Below, piece by piece: positions 27,048 through 39,230 of a DNA stretch of 64,000 bases. Origin of the DNA: Halocaridina rubra (lineage: Eukaryota; Arthropoda; Malacostraca; Decapoda; Atyidae); assembly GCA_037179515.1 (NCBI GenBank), contig JAXCGZ010017001.1, forward strand, positions 143,501 through 207,500. Direction: 5' to 3'. The notes beneath the pieces were generated by a model. That model was not told where the DNA came from, made no database searches, and saw nothing but the letters and a program-made list of their open reading frames with translations. The position numbers were made by a program, and so were the translations under genes. Every line of letters begins with the position of its first letter. Within the stretch, counting starts at the first letter, position 1.

Positions 27048-29134
27048 CTGGGGATCCTCGGTTTGCTTATTTATTTATTTATGTATTTGGTTATTTGAAG
27101 GAATTAAATTTAATGAACAGTACAGGTATTTAAGAAATTACCAAAAATATAGTCGTAAGTACGGTCTTCATGCCAAAAAGTTTGTTGAGCATGGTGAAAG
27201 AAACATCATCACGCAGCATTAGACTGAGAGGAAAAAGAAGTGTCATTCCGTTCATTTTCGCTCGCCATATTGTTTCTTGTGCTTCGGCTGGATGACCAGC
27301 ATCGATGGCGTATCCCAGTGAGCCTTATTTTAATACAGGAAAAAGATAAAAGATTGTTTGATGCCGTGAAAAGAGAAAAGGGGGAAGATAGTGAATGTGG
27401 AGAGTGTGGGGCCAGTAGGGGTTGGTTTATGCATTTTAAGAGTTGTGCTAATTTCCATATCGTAATGGTGCAAGGTGAAGTTGATAGTGGTGATGAAAAA
27501 GCAACATAAGAGTTTCCCAGTGTGTTAGCAGAAATAATTAGGGAAGGGGGTTACCTTATCGAAAATGTACTTAACATGGACAAGTCTGGCTCTTTCTGGA
27601 AGCGTATGCCTAGATGTGCATACATTGCCAAGGAAAAGAAAACATCACAAGGCCATACGGTCAGCAAGGAGAGACTGACTTTGCTTTTGGGGGCTAATAC
27701 TGCTGGAGACTTCAAGCTGAAACCTTTGTTGGTTTACTTGGCAGAAAATACATGGGCATTCAGGGGCATTTGGAAGGGTCAACTGCCTGTCCTTTGGAAG
27801 TCGAACAAGAAGGCTTGGATAATCCTTCAGCTATTTATTGCCAGAAGTGGAAAAGTACTGTGCTTTCAAGTGTAAGCCTTTTAAGGTGTTGCTAGTGCTG
27901 TACAATGCCCCTAGTCACCTTGTCCATTTGGATGACTTTCATCCTAATATCAAGGTGGTTTACATTCCACCTAATACCACTACCCTGTTCCAGCCAATGG
28001 ATCAGTGGATCATTGCCTCTTTCAAGGCCTACTACCTTGGCAGGACAATCGCTATGGCTCTCAGAGCAACTGAGAAGGACAAGACCTTGATTCTCGAGGA
28101 CTTTTAGAAATTGTACAATATTCTTCATGCTGTGAAGAATATTCGCTGATTCTTGGGAGGAAGTTAAGCAGATGAACTTGAAGTCTGGAAGAAACTGTGC
28201 CCCCACTTTGTGAATGACTTCCATTGCTTTGAGGAGACAGTTGAGGCTGTCACCAAGAACGTTGTTGCTCTGTGTGAGGAGTTCAAGTTGATGGTGGAGC
28301 CTGATGAGTGTAACAGAGCCAAGAACGTTGTTGCTCTGAGTGAGGAGCTCAAGTTGAAGGTGGAGCCTGATGAGTGTAACAGAGCTGCAGGAATTTCATG
28401 GAGAGGAGTTATCTGCTGAGGACCTCATGCAACTGGAAGAGCAGATGGTTAAAGAGGAGGAAGAAATACCTAATCCAATGTCCAAGACATTCACAAGCAG
28501 GGACTTGGAAGAAGCTTTTGCCCTGATAGATGAAAGGATGGAAAAGCTTGAGGCTCAGTACCCCAACACTGCCAGGTACACTAAGGTTGCCAGAGGGGTC
28601 CCGGCTTGCCTGCCTTCCAGACTCACCATGACCAATTCTTCGTGAAGATAGAGCCCTCACCAACAGCTCCTGTATCCCCTATCACCGCTACTTCTATAGA
28701 CTCACCTGTCCCAGTATCTCCAGCATTTACTGCAGGTTCTTTTGCCACTCCAGACTCTTCTGCCCTAGCCTCTTCACCACCTTACTCTCTAGCTTCCTCC
28801 TCCTTATAAGCCTGTCTCTCCCTCCCTTGCAACACCCCTTCCAGTGTGCAAGCCGCCCACAATAGTAAAGGTGAGCAATACTGTATAGTACTTTTACTAT
28901 ATTTATGTCATAGATTACATAAGCAAAGGTAAACAATACTGTATTGTATAGTGTAGTTTTACTATTTTTATGTCTTAGATTATGAATTTAGTTTAATTTT
29001 TCTGTTTTAGATTATTTATTTTTAGCATAGTTGAGGGACCTAGGTTCTTATTTAGGTTTGTTCCGACATACAATGAAAATCGGGTTACAAAGCTTTTCAG
29101 GAATGGAACCCTGTCGTAAATCAAGGATCCCCTG
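27048..29134 (+). mobile_element. Tigger-1: pogo-type DNA transposon
   Basis: The ends are ctggggatcctcggttt and caaggatcccctg, with TA at 27046-27047 and 29135-29136. Transposase remnants run left to right: LDDQHRWRIPVSLILIQEKD and GASRGWFMHFKSCANFH (CENP-B-like DNA-binding region), NMDKSGSFWKRMP (first catalytic Asp), ERLTLLLGANTAGDFKLKPL, then VLLVLYNAPSH, where the second catalytic Asp codon is TAC (27901-27903), and QPMDQWIIASFKAYYLGRT. Stops and a frameshift near 27870 also show it is dead. It begins 23 bp past the exon 4 donor. Confidence 0.9.
27240..28107 (+). pseudogene. Tigger-1 transposase remnant
   Basis: Three open pieces (27240-27509, 27522-27875, 27838-28107) cover a TIGD/jerky-like DDE transposase. 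The family protein binds the terminal repeats through a CENP-B-type helix-turn-helix domain and cuts and pastes DNA with a DDD triad. The Asp to Tyr change at LYNAPSH removes one triad member. The C-terminal acidic tail is duplicated in part (28253-28400: repeated KNVVALxEEfKLkVEPDECN). Confidence 0.85.
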
Positions 29135-29192
29135 TATTCTCTTTCTGTATTTATATTGAGAAATGATGTACTGATGCATATTATACAGATAC

Positions 29193-29390
29193 TTGGGACC
29201 ACAGTAGTGCAACAGTTAGAGCCCTAGACTTAGGAAGTAGCAAACTTACATACGATCTCACTGTGGGGTGCTAGGAAGAGCATCCAGCTTAAATTCTTCT
29301 ACTCCAGCTAGTGTGTATCCAACCTCATTTGAAATAGGGTAAATAGTGACACATAAAAGAGTAAACAGCAGTAACAGTACTGATATTGGC
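29193..29390 (+). mobile_element. SINE-B copy
   Basis: A tRNA-like head with agtagtgcaacagttagag (A box-like), then a weak B-box region, followed by the family body (gtggggtgctaggaagagca, tccagctta...aattct, tgtccaac-like). Confidence 0.6.
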
Positions 29391-29578
29391 TGCTGAGTAT
29401 CACATGATGCCTTTCCAGTTGTAAGACATAATCGGTTTGTGAACTGTACATTTCAGATTAAATGTATGTGTTGCTAATTTATATGCCCTCTGTTAATCCC
29501 CGTTATTGGGGTGGAAAAACAGGCTGGAGCTGGGGAATTAACGCTAAATCATTAAATAATGAGTTTTTCTAATTTTAG

Positions 29579-29759
29579 AAGACGAGGAACTGCCTTCTGT
29601 CATTCAGCCCACAGACGTCCCCGTCCATGATGGGAAAGTCCATGAAACTGAATCTAAGAATGTTTCACATAGGCCAAGCCAGAAGCAAGAGCATATCGTT
29701 AGACTACAGTCTTTGGATGGCATAAACACCAAAACTATGCAGATAATTGAGAAAGAAAG
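29579..29759 (+). CDS. Host gene exon 5 with GC donor
   Basis: The acceptor is ctaattttag. The exon reads EDEELPSVIQPTDVPVHDGK and later HIVRLQSLDGINTKTMQIIE, ending in phase 2. The 3' boundary is GAAAG|GCAAGT, which matches the strong consensus of rare GC-AG introns. No GT donor nearby preserves the frame into exon 6, while the GC donor does so exactly. Confidence 0.82.
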
Positions 29760-30344
29760 GCAAGTATTAGATATTTATCAGTATGCTGAACTTTCCTGAT
29801 TTATCATTTTTAGTATTAAATTTTGCATTTGAATATAAAAAATCCATCTCGGAACATGATGTGGTTAGTGTTACTATCATTTGCATGATTATTGATATAT
29901 AAATCTTAGATAGTTGTATATATTAAAATGAACATGTTTAGTCTTAAACTCGATGTTCTTAAAGCTTTAATTCCCCATGCTCCAGGGTTTGGTACATATT
30001 GACGCAGATGTTTTGGCGATGGATGTTATGGCACTATTATTGTCATATTTTGATAACCTAACTGTCTATAAAAAACTGGTGGTACCATAACTGCCTCCCC
30101 GAGACGTCAGTGCCAAAACGGCAATACCCAGTCACCTCATTCTGCATTCTCCATGAAGACTTCTAATTTGGAACTGGAGGTTGAGTGGTTATACCCTCTC
30201 CAGTTCTCCCTGTCCCAGCATGTTCTTAATGCATATATCTGTCATTTTCTTCACACACAATACTCTTTGTACCATTTTTCCACATTATTGAAGCTTTACC
30301 CAGCTACTTTTAACAATTATGGAGTAATTTTGTGAATTATAGAT

Positions 30345-30800
30345 TTATTGGGCATGACAAGGATGTACATGAAGAAGAATGAGTATATTAAAGGGACAGT
30401 GCAGATAGGATGGTTTGGGGAAATGGTGAGAGAGTCCAGGCTGAGATGGTTTGGGCTCGTGACGAGGAGAGTTGAGGGATATGTTGGGAGTAGGATGCTG
30501 AAGATGGAGCTGCTAGGTAGGAGGGGGAGAGATAGGCCAAGGAGGAGTTTTATAGATATTTATTTTTTTTTTTTTATGATTTGACACCAGGACGGGCCAA
30601 AAAAAAATTATAAAATAAAACAGCCCTCATAGGGCATGGGCACGAAGAATACATAAAGTAAAGAGAAACAGATATGGTGAGGGGGGACATGAGGGTTTGT
30701 GGTGTAACAGAAGAGGATGCAGGGGATGGATCAATATGGAGATGATTTATCTACTGTGGCAACCCCTGAGAGGAAAAGCCTAATGATGATGAATTATATT
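30345..30800 (+). mobile_element. LINE 3' end (RTE-like style), split by a small insertion
   Basis: The frame at 30348 reads RESRLRWFGLVTRRVEGYV and LLGRRGRDRPRRSFID, a very common C-terminal signature of RTE-like LINEs. After an A/T-rich insert (about 30558-30676, which resembles the arms of FB1), it resumes with GVTEEDAGDGSIW and a YCGNP block and ends in taatgatgatgaa. Confidence 0.7.
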
Positions 30801-31850
30801 ATATATCCCAATATCTGTATTGATAATGTTTGTCATTGTTCATGTAGTGTGTGATTTCTGTATTCCATGTTTATGTAGAATAAAACAGCTTCTCTAATGT
30901 AAACTCTAAATTTTTCATAATATTTTCTTCATCTCTCTAACATCTTCATTTCCATCTCTTCTATTTAAGTACATCGTTTCTCATCTTATAATTTTACTGC
31001 TCTGCTTGTATGTAAAGTCAAAAGTTTATTTTCCTGGATCGTGTAGTGAAGGATAACCCCAGGGTTCTCTAGGGTGATTTATATTCACAAATCAATCAGC
31101 TAACTAACCAAGCCAAAGCCAACCTAACCAAACCTAACAATTCGCTGGGTTATTTAACTATACATGGTGTACTGGGGATTACTCTACATTGCAAGATCCA
31201 TTTTGTTTTTAAGTTTCTCATCAATATTACTTCTTTTTGTCTCTTATTAATATTAAGAGCTTTGATGAACAGAGCAGATGTCTCTTTGCATATTAAAAAC
31301 CAGCTTGATTGTAAGTAACAATAGTCTCAAATTCTTTTCCAATTAGCACTCCTCCTCTCATCTTGACTCTGGGACAAACGTCGATTGAATCTGCAACGAG
31401 AAAACCCTTTGAAACAGTAAACAAAGCAATGGCAGAAGCTTGCACATTTCTAGCTTTTCCATTAATGTGCTTCTCTTTATTTCTTCATCATTTTTTAAGG
31501 TAGGTTTTAGTACATAGATTTAGGAACTTTTAGACTGCGTCCTTTTGTCTTGGTTTAATCACAGATTATTTCTTTTTGGCTATTACTTTAATTTCATTTT
31601 TGGTTGAGCTTTTGTTTAAGAAGTTAGAATTATGTTTATACTGTACAGTAATAACTTACATTTCTCCTGGCCTGGGAGACAAGAATGCCTCCTACGTATT
31701 CCTATGCTTGTTTTAAAAGTCAGTTAATAGAGCTTAGCAAAGAGACTGGGAATCACCTGCTTTGTATTTTCCTCCAGCAAAATATTAAGTTTTTGCTTGA
31801 TTTAACCTCTCCCCTTACAAGGGGGATTATGATTCATGTGTAGATAGATA

Positions 31851-34370
31851 CAGGGAGTCCTTGATTTACTACAGGGTTCCGTTCCTGACACTTGTCGTCA
31901 CCCGATTTTCATTATAAGTCGAAACACCTAAATACAATCCTAGGTCCATCACCTATGCTAAAAATAAATAATCAAATATATAGATAAATAATCTGAGTTC
32001 ATAATCTTAGACTTGATAGTAAAAGTACACTATAGAGTATTGCTTACTTTGCTTGTGTAATCTAAGACATAAAAATAGTAAAAATACACTAGACAGTATT
32101 GCTTACCTTTACTTGTGTGGTCGGCTTGCAATCTGGAGAGTAAGATGCTGAAGATTCTGGGGCAGGTTAATCTGGAGAGGCAAAAGAACCTGCAGCAGAT
32201 GCTGGAGATATTTGGGCATGTGAGTCTACAGAGGCAGCTGAGGTAGAGGGTACAGGATCTGTTGGTGAGGGCTCTACCTTCATGAAGAATTGATCGAGGC
32301 GAGTGTGGATAGACGTTGTCTTCATCTCCTCTAAAATTTCCTTGTAACTCTGCAGGCAATCTGTAACTCCTTTGGCGACCTTTGTGTTCCTGGCAGTGTC
32401 GGGGTCTTGAGCTCAAGCTTTGCCAACCCTTCACATATCAGGGCAAAAGCTTCTTCCAATTCTATGGTTGTGAATCTCTTGGGCTCTAGACTTAGTATCT
32501 CTTCCTCCTCTTCAACCATCTGCTTTTCCAGTTGAATGAGGTCCTCAACAGATAACTCCTCTCCTTGAGATTCCTGCAGCTCTGTTACATTCATCATTCC
32601 CCACCTCCAAGTTGTATTCCTTACTCTTGGTGACAGCTTCAATTGTCCCCTTAAAGCCGTAGAAGTTATTCACAAACAGAAGGCGCTGTTTCTTCCATAC
32701 CCCATTTAAGTTCATCTGCTTAACTTTCTCCCAAGAATCAGAAATATTCTTCCCAGCATGAAGAATATTATACAACTTCCAGAAGTCCTTGAGAGTCAAG
32801 TTGTTTTCCTTCTCAGTTGCCCTGAGAACCATAGTGATTGTCCTTCGGAGATAGTAGTCCTTGAAAGAGGCAATGACCCTCTGATCCATTGGATGGAACA
32901 GGGAAGTGGTATAAGGTGGAAGGTAAATTACCTTAATATTAGGATGAAAAACATCCAAATGGACAGGGTGACCAGGGTCATTGTCCAGCACTAGCAACAC
33001 CTTAAAGGGCTGACCCTTGAAAGCACTGTACCTCTTCACTTTTGGCTATAATTAGTTTCTGAACCAGTCCCCAAATATCTGAATGGATATTCAAGCCTTC
33101 TTGTTTGGCTTCCAGATGACAGACAGTTGACCCTTTCATATGCCCTTGAGTGAGCTTGGATTTTCTGCCAAGTAAACCAAGAAGGGCTTCAGCTTGAATT
33201 TTCCAGCAGCATTAGCCCCCCAAAAGCAAAGTCAGTCTCTCCTTGCTAACTTTATGGCTAGGGGCTGTCTTCTTTTGCTTGGCAATGTGCATACGACTAG
33301 GCATATGCTTCCAGAACAAGCCAGACTCATCCACGTTAAGTACTTGTTTGGCGCGGTAACCCCCTTCCCTAATTATTTCTGCTAAGACGCTGGGAACTCT
33401 TTTGCTGCTTTCTCATCAACACAAGCAGCTGCACCTTGCACCCTTAGGTTATGCAAATTAGCATGACTTAAAATGCATAAACCAACCCCACTGGCCACAA
33501 ACTCTCCATGTTCACTCACTTTCCCCCTTTTCCCTTCTCACAGCATCGAACAATCTTTTATCTTTTTCTTGTATGAGGCTCACTGGGATACGCCGTTGAT
33601 CCTGGTCATCCAGCCAAAGCACTTATTACCTTTCCATTTTGATCATAAGGCTGCCACACTGCTTATTAAGCACAGTGTAAATCATAGGTGCAGAACCTTT
33701 CACATATGTAAGGATGCGAATTTTATCCTTAATGATTGTCGCCATGGTCGAACAGGCTAACCCCAGTGAGCGGCCAATGTTCGTAGTAGTTTCTCCTTTT
33801 TCTGAGCATTTCTTTATTTCTACTTTATATCCATGGTGATGGCTTGCCTTTTCCTTAAAGCACTGTCATCAGAAGAATTGCTAATATGCATGGGAGGCAT
33901 AGTACTGGTCTATAACGAGCGAACACGATGAAACAAACAAAAGGGAGGATAAGCACGAGAAAGAATATGGCGCACGAGAATGAACTTAGTGACTCTTCTA
34001 CTCAGTCTAATGCCACGTGATGACGTATTTTATCGCCATGCTCAACATACTTTTTTGCATGAAGATCATATTTACAGCTGTGTATTTGGTAATTTTGTAT
34101 ATTCTTCAAGTTTAATTCCTTCAGATAAGCAAATGCATAAATAAGTAAATAAATAAAGCCATTATCTATATATAGACATATACAACTGTGCTAATAGCTG
34201 TGTATTCGTCTGCAATGCTCACAAACTGTTCAGTGCTCAAGGTTTTTATTTTCCAAATGAAACAAGTAGGTAAAAAAGTGATTTATTGATAGCTCATTAA
34301 TAATTTATGGGCCTTTGCCATAATGGTGAAACATCGCAACTCGAGGACCGTGTAAACCGAGGACCCCCTG
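31851..34370 (-). mobile_element. Tigger-2: pogo-type DNA transposon
   Basis: The left end is cagggagtccttgatttac; the right end, reverse-complemented, is cagggggtcctcggtttac. TA lies on both sides (31849-31850 and 34371-34372). Minus-strand transposase remnants include ESGLFWKHMP-like sequence near 33320, VLLVLDNDPGHPVHLD (second Asp kept) and FHPMDQRVIASFKDYYLRRT. The main open piece is 33039-32545 (164 codons), and a C-terminal acidic piece lies at 32642-32331. Frameshifts disable it. Its right end stops 50 bp before exon 6. Confidence 0.9.
32545..33039 (-). pseudogene. Tigger-2 transposase fragment
   Basis: A 164-codon frame from the middle to C-terminal part of a TIGD-type DDE transposase. 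It contains LDNDPGHP (catalytic Asp 2), PNIKVIYLPPYTTSLFHPMD (Asp 3) and ends with VGNDECNRAAGISRRGVIC. The N-terminal DNA-binding part lies in other frames to about 33700 with stops. Better preserved at the active site than Tigger-1. Confidence 0.82.
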
Positions 34371-34419
34371 TATAGCATTACAGTCGTTGCAACATTTTAC
34401 ATATCTGTATTTTTTGCAG

Positions 34420-34621
34420 ATTAATACTGCAGGGTGTAATTCGTCCTCTCGTTGTCGATTCCTTGGTATTAGTGGTGGAGTACCTGTTACGTCCTTTAAT
34501 GAATACTGTTATTAAACCTGTTCTGCTAAGTGTTCATGGGGCATCTACTTCATTAAGTGATATGGCTATAGTGTGCTTAAGGCCAGTGACAGTTGTCTTA
34601 CAGTCATTTAGACTCATTGAG
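34420..34621 (+). CDS. Host gene exon 6, hydrophobic region
   Basis: The acceptor is tattttttgcag and the donor GAG|GTAAAT. Translation gives LILQGVIRPLVVDSLVLVVE, then LLRPLMNTVIKPVLLSV, then MAIVCLRPVTVVLQSFRLIE. Two long apolar stretches broken by RP and KP pairs could be membrane-spanning or membrane-embedded helices (inference). The Tigger-2 element ends 50 bp before the acceptor, so the branch point must lie in that short gap or inside the transposon end. Confidence 0.82.
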
Positions 34622-35080
34622 GTAAATTACACACGGAAGTACTCTGTTGATGAAATATGAGACATGGTAATACTTATTACTAAAGTTATTTTATTTGTTT
34701 CATGTGACTATTAATTTATCACGTTTATCTAGTCAATCTTTTCAGGTTTAATTTAGATTTCAGTTTTTTTATATATATATTGATCTTACAGTACTTAGTT
34801 TTTAATACAAAGGTCATTTCATTTTACTAGGCTAAAAAAAATCATTATTACTTTGCCGGACACCAATTTGAGGTTCTCTCTGGTAAAATACTATTTTCAT
34901 CTCATAGTTACCTAATTCGTGTATTGAGATAATTGATGTATGAGAGCAATTAAATAAAAATAAAATTAAATAAAAGGAATATTAACTCATAACTAATTGT
35001 TTTTCAGATGATTCTGTAATGACTTGTAGCTGTAGTTTTGTATGTAATCTCAAAATGTATTTTAATATGCAACTTTTTAG

Positions 35081-35311
35081 GTGATTCTCATATTTACTAT
35101 TCATGGTGATGCCATATTTCTTGCAACATATATCTTTGTGAGTCTGCTCTCTGATTTGTCATTTAATATGGGTACCGAGACAGTTTGTGTACAAACATTA
35201 TGCCAACCGGACATTATTCCTACAGACGTTATGACCAACTTACCTGATGCTCATAGGATGACATGCCTAGCAAATGCAGTTATTTTGGCATTGGGTCTTA
35301 ACTTAGCCTAA
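35081..35311 (+). CDS. Host gene exon 7 (terminal), stop codon TAA
   Basis: The acceptor is aactttttag. The exon continues in phase 0 with VILIFTIHGDAIFLATYIFV and SLLSDLSFNMG, a further apolar segment. A Cys-containing part follows (VCVQTLCQPDIIP, RMTCLANAVILALGLNLA), then TAA. The short apolar C-terminus might be a further membrane anchor. No ER-retention or prenylation signal was seen. Confidence 0.85.
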   Translation: MILIFTIHGDAIFLATYIFVSLLSDLSFNMGTETVCVQTLCQPDIIPTDVMTNLPDAHRMTCLANAVILALGLNLA

Positions 35312-36240
35312 TGAGTTAGGACATGAAATATATCAATACCTTTCATATTTTGCTTCACTGTTGGGCTTCCTTTCTAGTTGATGCTGTATGTTAACAGTTT
35401 ATGTCTACTAATTCAACTTATGTTACTACTGATCATTCAGCAATCACATTTCACGTAGTGGCACTACATATTGAAATCTTTAACAGAGCTACTGAGTTAT
35501 TAGCACTTTGAAATGTCCTTTGTTCATCGTGTCCCTTAGGTATAATGTCCGTTAGCCATAATATTTGGTAGGCTTAATTTCTGGTATCCATTGTGTCCGT
35601 ATGGCAGAATGTCCAGTAGGTTTGATATCCATAGGCATACTGTCCAGCCACAATTTGATATGAAGTATTTTCAAGTAAAAGATTTGATTTGCTAAGTGGT
35701 GCAATGTTTCTTTCTTGAATATTATTAACTATCGTACGAGAAGTGTTCTCAATATGGAATATGAATATATTTAGAAAACAGCATTGATAAATAGTCATTT
35801 GATATGATTCATATATTATTAGCAGTGACTTAATTCTGTTCTTCATATACAGCACACTTAAGAGTGACTATAAGTGACTGCTCATGAGTAGCGCAGTAGA
35901 TGATAGTTTATGTTTTTTATTGTGTGGTAGTTTTACTTTGGTTGTTCCCATTGTGTTTACCATTCCCAGATGAAGTAGGATATATAAAAGAAGACCATAC
36001 ATAGCTGCTTGCTAGATTTATAGTGTCTCCATAGTGATTATCAGTGTGTTTAGATGGAAGTTAGATTTGTTTTCTAATTTTGTTCAGTTTTCTTTCTTTT
36101 GTTGTGTTGACAGTGTTTACCCTGCCAGGAGAAAAATAAAGATCATACATCGCTGTTTGCTAGATCTAAAGTGTCTCCATATTATTTATCAATGTGTGTA
36201 TACTGAGTGTTTTTTCCTTTAATTATGCAGGGTCTATTTT
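35312..36240 (+). other. Probable 3' UTR of the host gene
   Basis: Non-coding sequence after the TAA stop. The first convincing AATAAA lies at 36135-36140. The region contains an imperfect tandem duplication of about 147 bp (35993-36053 against 36140-36203, with catacat, gctagat and agtgtctccata blocks). Transcript ends cannot be fixed without RNA data. Confidence 0.45.
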
Positions 36241-38140
36241 GTATATTCATATACAAAATATATGAATATCCACTGTACTTTCAAAAACTTGCCCTCAGTC
36301 AAGGAATTTTGTATTTCTTTGGAATTACACAGTGTTGATCTGATTATTGTTATTATTGTTCCCTACCCTGCCTGGCCGAGACCAAAGGCAGGAGTTGGTT
36401 GTGGAAGTTTGGCCTCTTTTGCTGCTCCTCTTCTGAGTTGCTTGGCATTCTCTTCTGAATGCAGCTCCTCTGGGTGAACCTACGCTGAAATGCTGCCATT
36501 CCAGGTCCTCTGATTATTGGCTTTGTCTTACCGTTTTTCAGTTTTTATACATTGTGGATGCGTTATTGATAGAGATGGTCTTTAGTCACTTTGATGAGGG
36601 TTCCGTGTTATGGTGTGTGTTTCTTTCACCATATTTCCTTGTATTTATATTAAAATTTTATATGATATGTATAATTATAATATATATATTTTTTTCTTGG
36701 TGAAAAGCCCACCGTGTTTGTTTTCATAAAGAAAATTATAAGATTTTTGATGACTTATGGCAAGCATATTTTGGTTTAACTTTAATTTGTCCTTAACATA
36801 TGGAAAGTTATAAGCTGCGATGCTTTCAGACCGTGTGAATGTTGGTAGGTAGTTATATTATATCTAAGATATATCTTGAGACCTCTAGTCAGCTAATATT
36901 CTTATAGGTTAGTAGTTCATCAGTGAAATTGTAATATATATGATGAGTTATAGCAATTATATTTTTGGTTCAGTGTTAATTGGTTCTTGACATATGACAA
37001 CTTGTAATCTGTGATGCTTATGGATCAGTAATTCATGAATATAAATATGTGATGAGTCATGGCAAGTTACATGTTTAGAGTAAGTTAAAATAATTGACAT
37101 ATGAGGAGTAATAATCTGCAATGCCATCAAAGGATGTTAGAGGTATTACATATTCATATGTGATTCAATGATATATTATGAGTCTCCTAGTCAACTAAGA
37201 TTTATTAGCGTATGTCACTGAGGTGTGATAATGTTCTGAGACCACTTTAATGGAGAATTCGTGTCATTTGTAATAATCTAGTTATCCATTTGTGTATCTG
37301 ATAATGTGATCTTTAAGTTCTCTAGTCTTTTAGTTAATATATTGGAAATTAAATATCGTACCTATATCTCTTTCTTTAAACATTTGTTTGTCACTTGTCC
37401 TTGAAATTTTATTAAGTTTCCTGTGTTCAAATCGATCATTTTCTTTTCTCTTAAAGTTTATTTAAATTTATTTTGAGTTCATGTTTTTCTTTTTTCTTCG
37501 AATGTTTCATTAAAAATTCCATGTTCAAGTTGTTCAATTCTTGAAAGCTTCTTTTAGAGATTCTGCATTCAAGTTGATGTTTATCTTTTATTGGAAGATT
37601 ACTTCCTTTTTTTTTTGGTTTGCATTGGTCACTTGTTTAATATCTGTGCATTTTGATATTTTGACTAAATATTATAATTTGCTGCCTATCTGAGAATCTG
37701 TTTATATGGCTTGTTTTTAAGTTACTCATTTGATTTCGAGATTCCTTATAGATTTTTCAGAAAAGGATGTACAGTATATGAAATCTAAGTTGAATAGACA
37801 ATGGCAGAGCTGGAATTAAATTATCCTATTATATGCCACTATAGATAATCTTCTCCTTTAATTGGTAATTCCGTCCACTTCATATTATACGAACAGTTTA
37901 GTACATTAATTTAGTGTAAGTGATACTAGATTATCTAATTATTTGCCATTATAGATAATCTGTTCTCTTAATACGTACTTCCTTCCTTTTCATTATTTAC
38001 TAATGTTTAGTATCATAAACCTGGTGTTCCTCTTATCTTAGACAATATATACAGGTGGTCTTTCACTTAAGATGTAGATTCATTTTATGAAAGTATATAC
38101 TGTATTTATATAATTCAAGTGTTGAAAATCACTGTAATAA
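36241..38140. repeat. AT-rich intergenic DNA with degenerate tandem blocks
   Basis: A block with atgagttatggcaa, ttgacatatg and taatctgcgatgc recurs at 36746, 36940 and 37051; the middle unit is shortened. A second pair, with attatctaattatatgcca-like and atagataatct words, lies at 37816-37910 and 37928-38020, about 112 bp apart. No gene was seen. Confidence 0.6.
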
Positions 38141-38440
38141 ATAATGTTCGTAAGCTGAAAAATCCAGTAGCATATAATGTTTGTAATTTGATAAACACAG
38201 TAACTTGAAGTATTCGAAAGATGAAAAACACAGCTATGTACAATATTCATACGTTGAAAAACACAGTAACATATAATGTTTGTAAATTGATAAACGCCTT
38301 AACGTATAATATTTGTAAGTTGAGAAGCAAAGTAACGTATAATACTGTAGACATAAGTTGAAAACACTATAAGTTATTTTATTTGTAAATTGAAAGGCAC
38401 CGTAACGAATAATGTTCATATGTAGAAAAACACTTTGTTT
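38141..38440. repeat. 33-bp minisatellite, nine units
   Basis: Units start at 38141, 38174, 38207, 38240, 38273, 38306, 38339, 38375 and 38408. All but the seventh are exactly 33 bp; that one has 3 extra bases. The consensus resembles ataatgtttgtaagttga then aaaacacagtaacgt. Because 33 is divisible by three, a minus-strand frame shows an 11-residue repeat (LLCFSTYKYYT), but there is no sign that it is translated. Confidence 0.92.
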
Positions 38441-39040
38441 ATGCACATATGTTCAACAGGCACCTGAATTTTGTGTTATGTCATTTTTCATTTCATGACT
38501 CAATGACAACTTGAAAAACGTTTTCAAAGCATTATGGAAGTATAAGTGTAATGCAGTGCAAGTCAGAACAATGTACATGTAAGTTCATTTGTATATTTGC
38601 AATTTATTTATGATTTTTACAATGACATTCTGTGGATTTTATTTTCTTTACAGTATTTTGTAAATTTAATACTTCTGTATTATATTTCTAAATTAAAATT
38701 TACAGAAGTATATGACAATTACTTAACCCTCTTATTTCCTGAGTAGTGGCAAGAATACTTGTTCCTCGGCATGTAGAAGTAGACTTAATGGGGCAGAGTG
38801 AGGGGGCTAGAAATCCCCTCCTTTATATTTTCCTCCCAAGAAGGGTAAAATTTTTGCTTTTACTCAGCCATCTCCTTATAAGGGAAATATTGGCTTTTGT
38901 ATATAGGTAGACTTAACCATTTAAATCTATCCATTGTAAACTATTTACGGCCAGGTTTCAATAACTTTAGCAAAAAAGTTAGAGGTTAATTGATGCTGTG
39001 CTCATAAACATTTGAATTAAGAGTGATATTTTCATAATAT
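38441..39040. other. AT-rich intergenic DNA, nothing recognised
   Basis: No coding similarity, repeat unit or terminal repeat was identified. Confidence 0.5.
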
Positions 39041-39042
39041 GA

Positions 39043-39230
39043 TTGGTGATCACAAAGGTGTAATGATTAGAATACCTTACTCAGGAGATGACAGTTCCAT
39101 GTTCGAGCCCAATGTGGGGCATTAGTAAGGGCAGCCAGCCTTAATTCCCCCGCCACTACACAGCCTTTTTCCCTCCCCATAATGGGGCCTGTTAGTGGCA
39201 CATAAATGTAGAGAAGCATCACTGTGGAGC
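39043..39230 (+). mobile_element. SINE-B copy with clear B box
   Basis: The head has aaaggtgtaatgattagaa (A box-like) and gttcgagccc (39101-39110, B box-like). The body has gtggggc, agggcagccagccttaattc and a cataatggggcctgttag segment. Confidence 0.75.

Noticed and set aside
36262..36477. Possible further exon downstream of the host gene
   Set aside because: The chain already ends in TAA at 35311 with phase kept; no acceptor/donor pair with matching phase was seen.
38141..38440. CRISPR-like array
   Set aside because: Units are directly contiguous without unique spacers and the genome is eukaryotic; it is a minisatellite.
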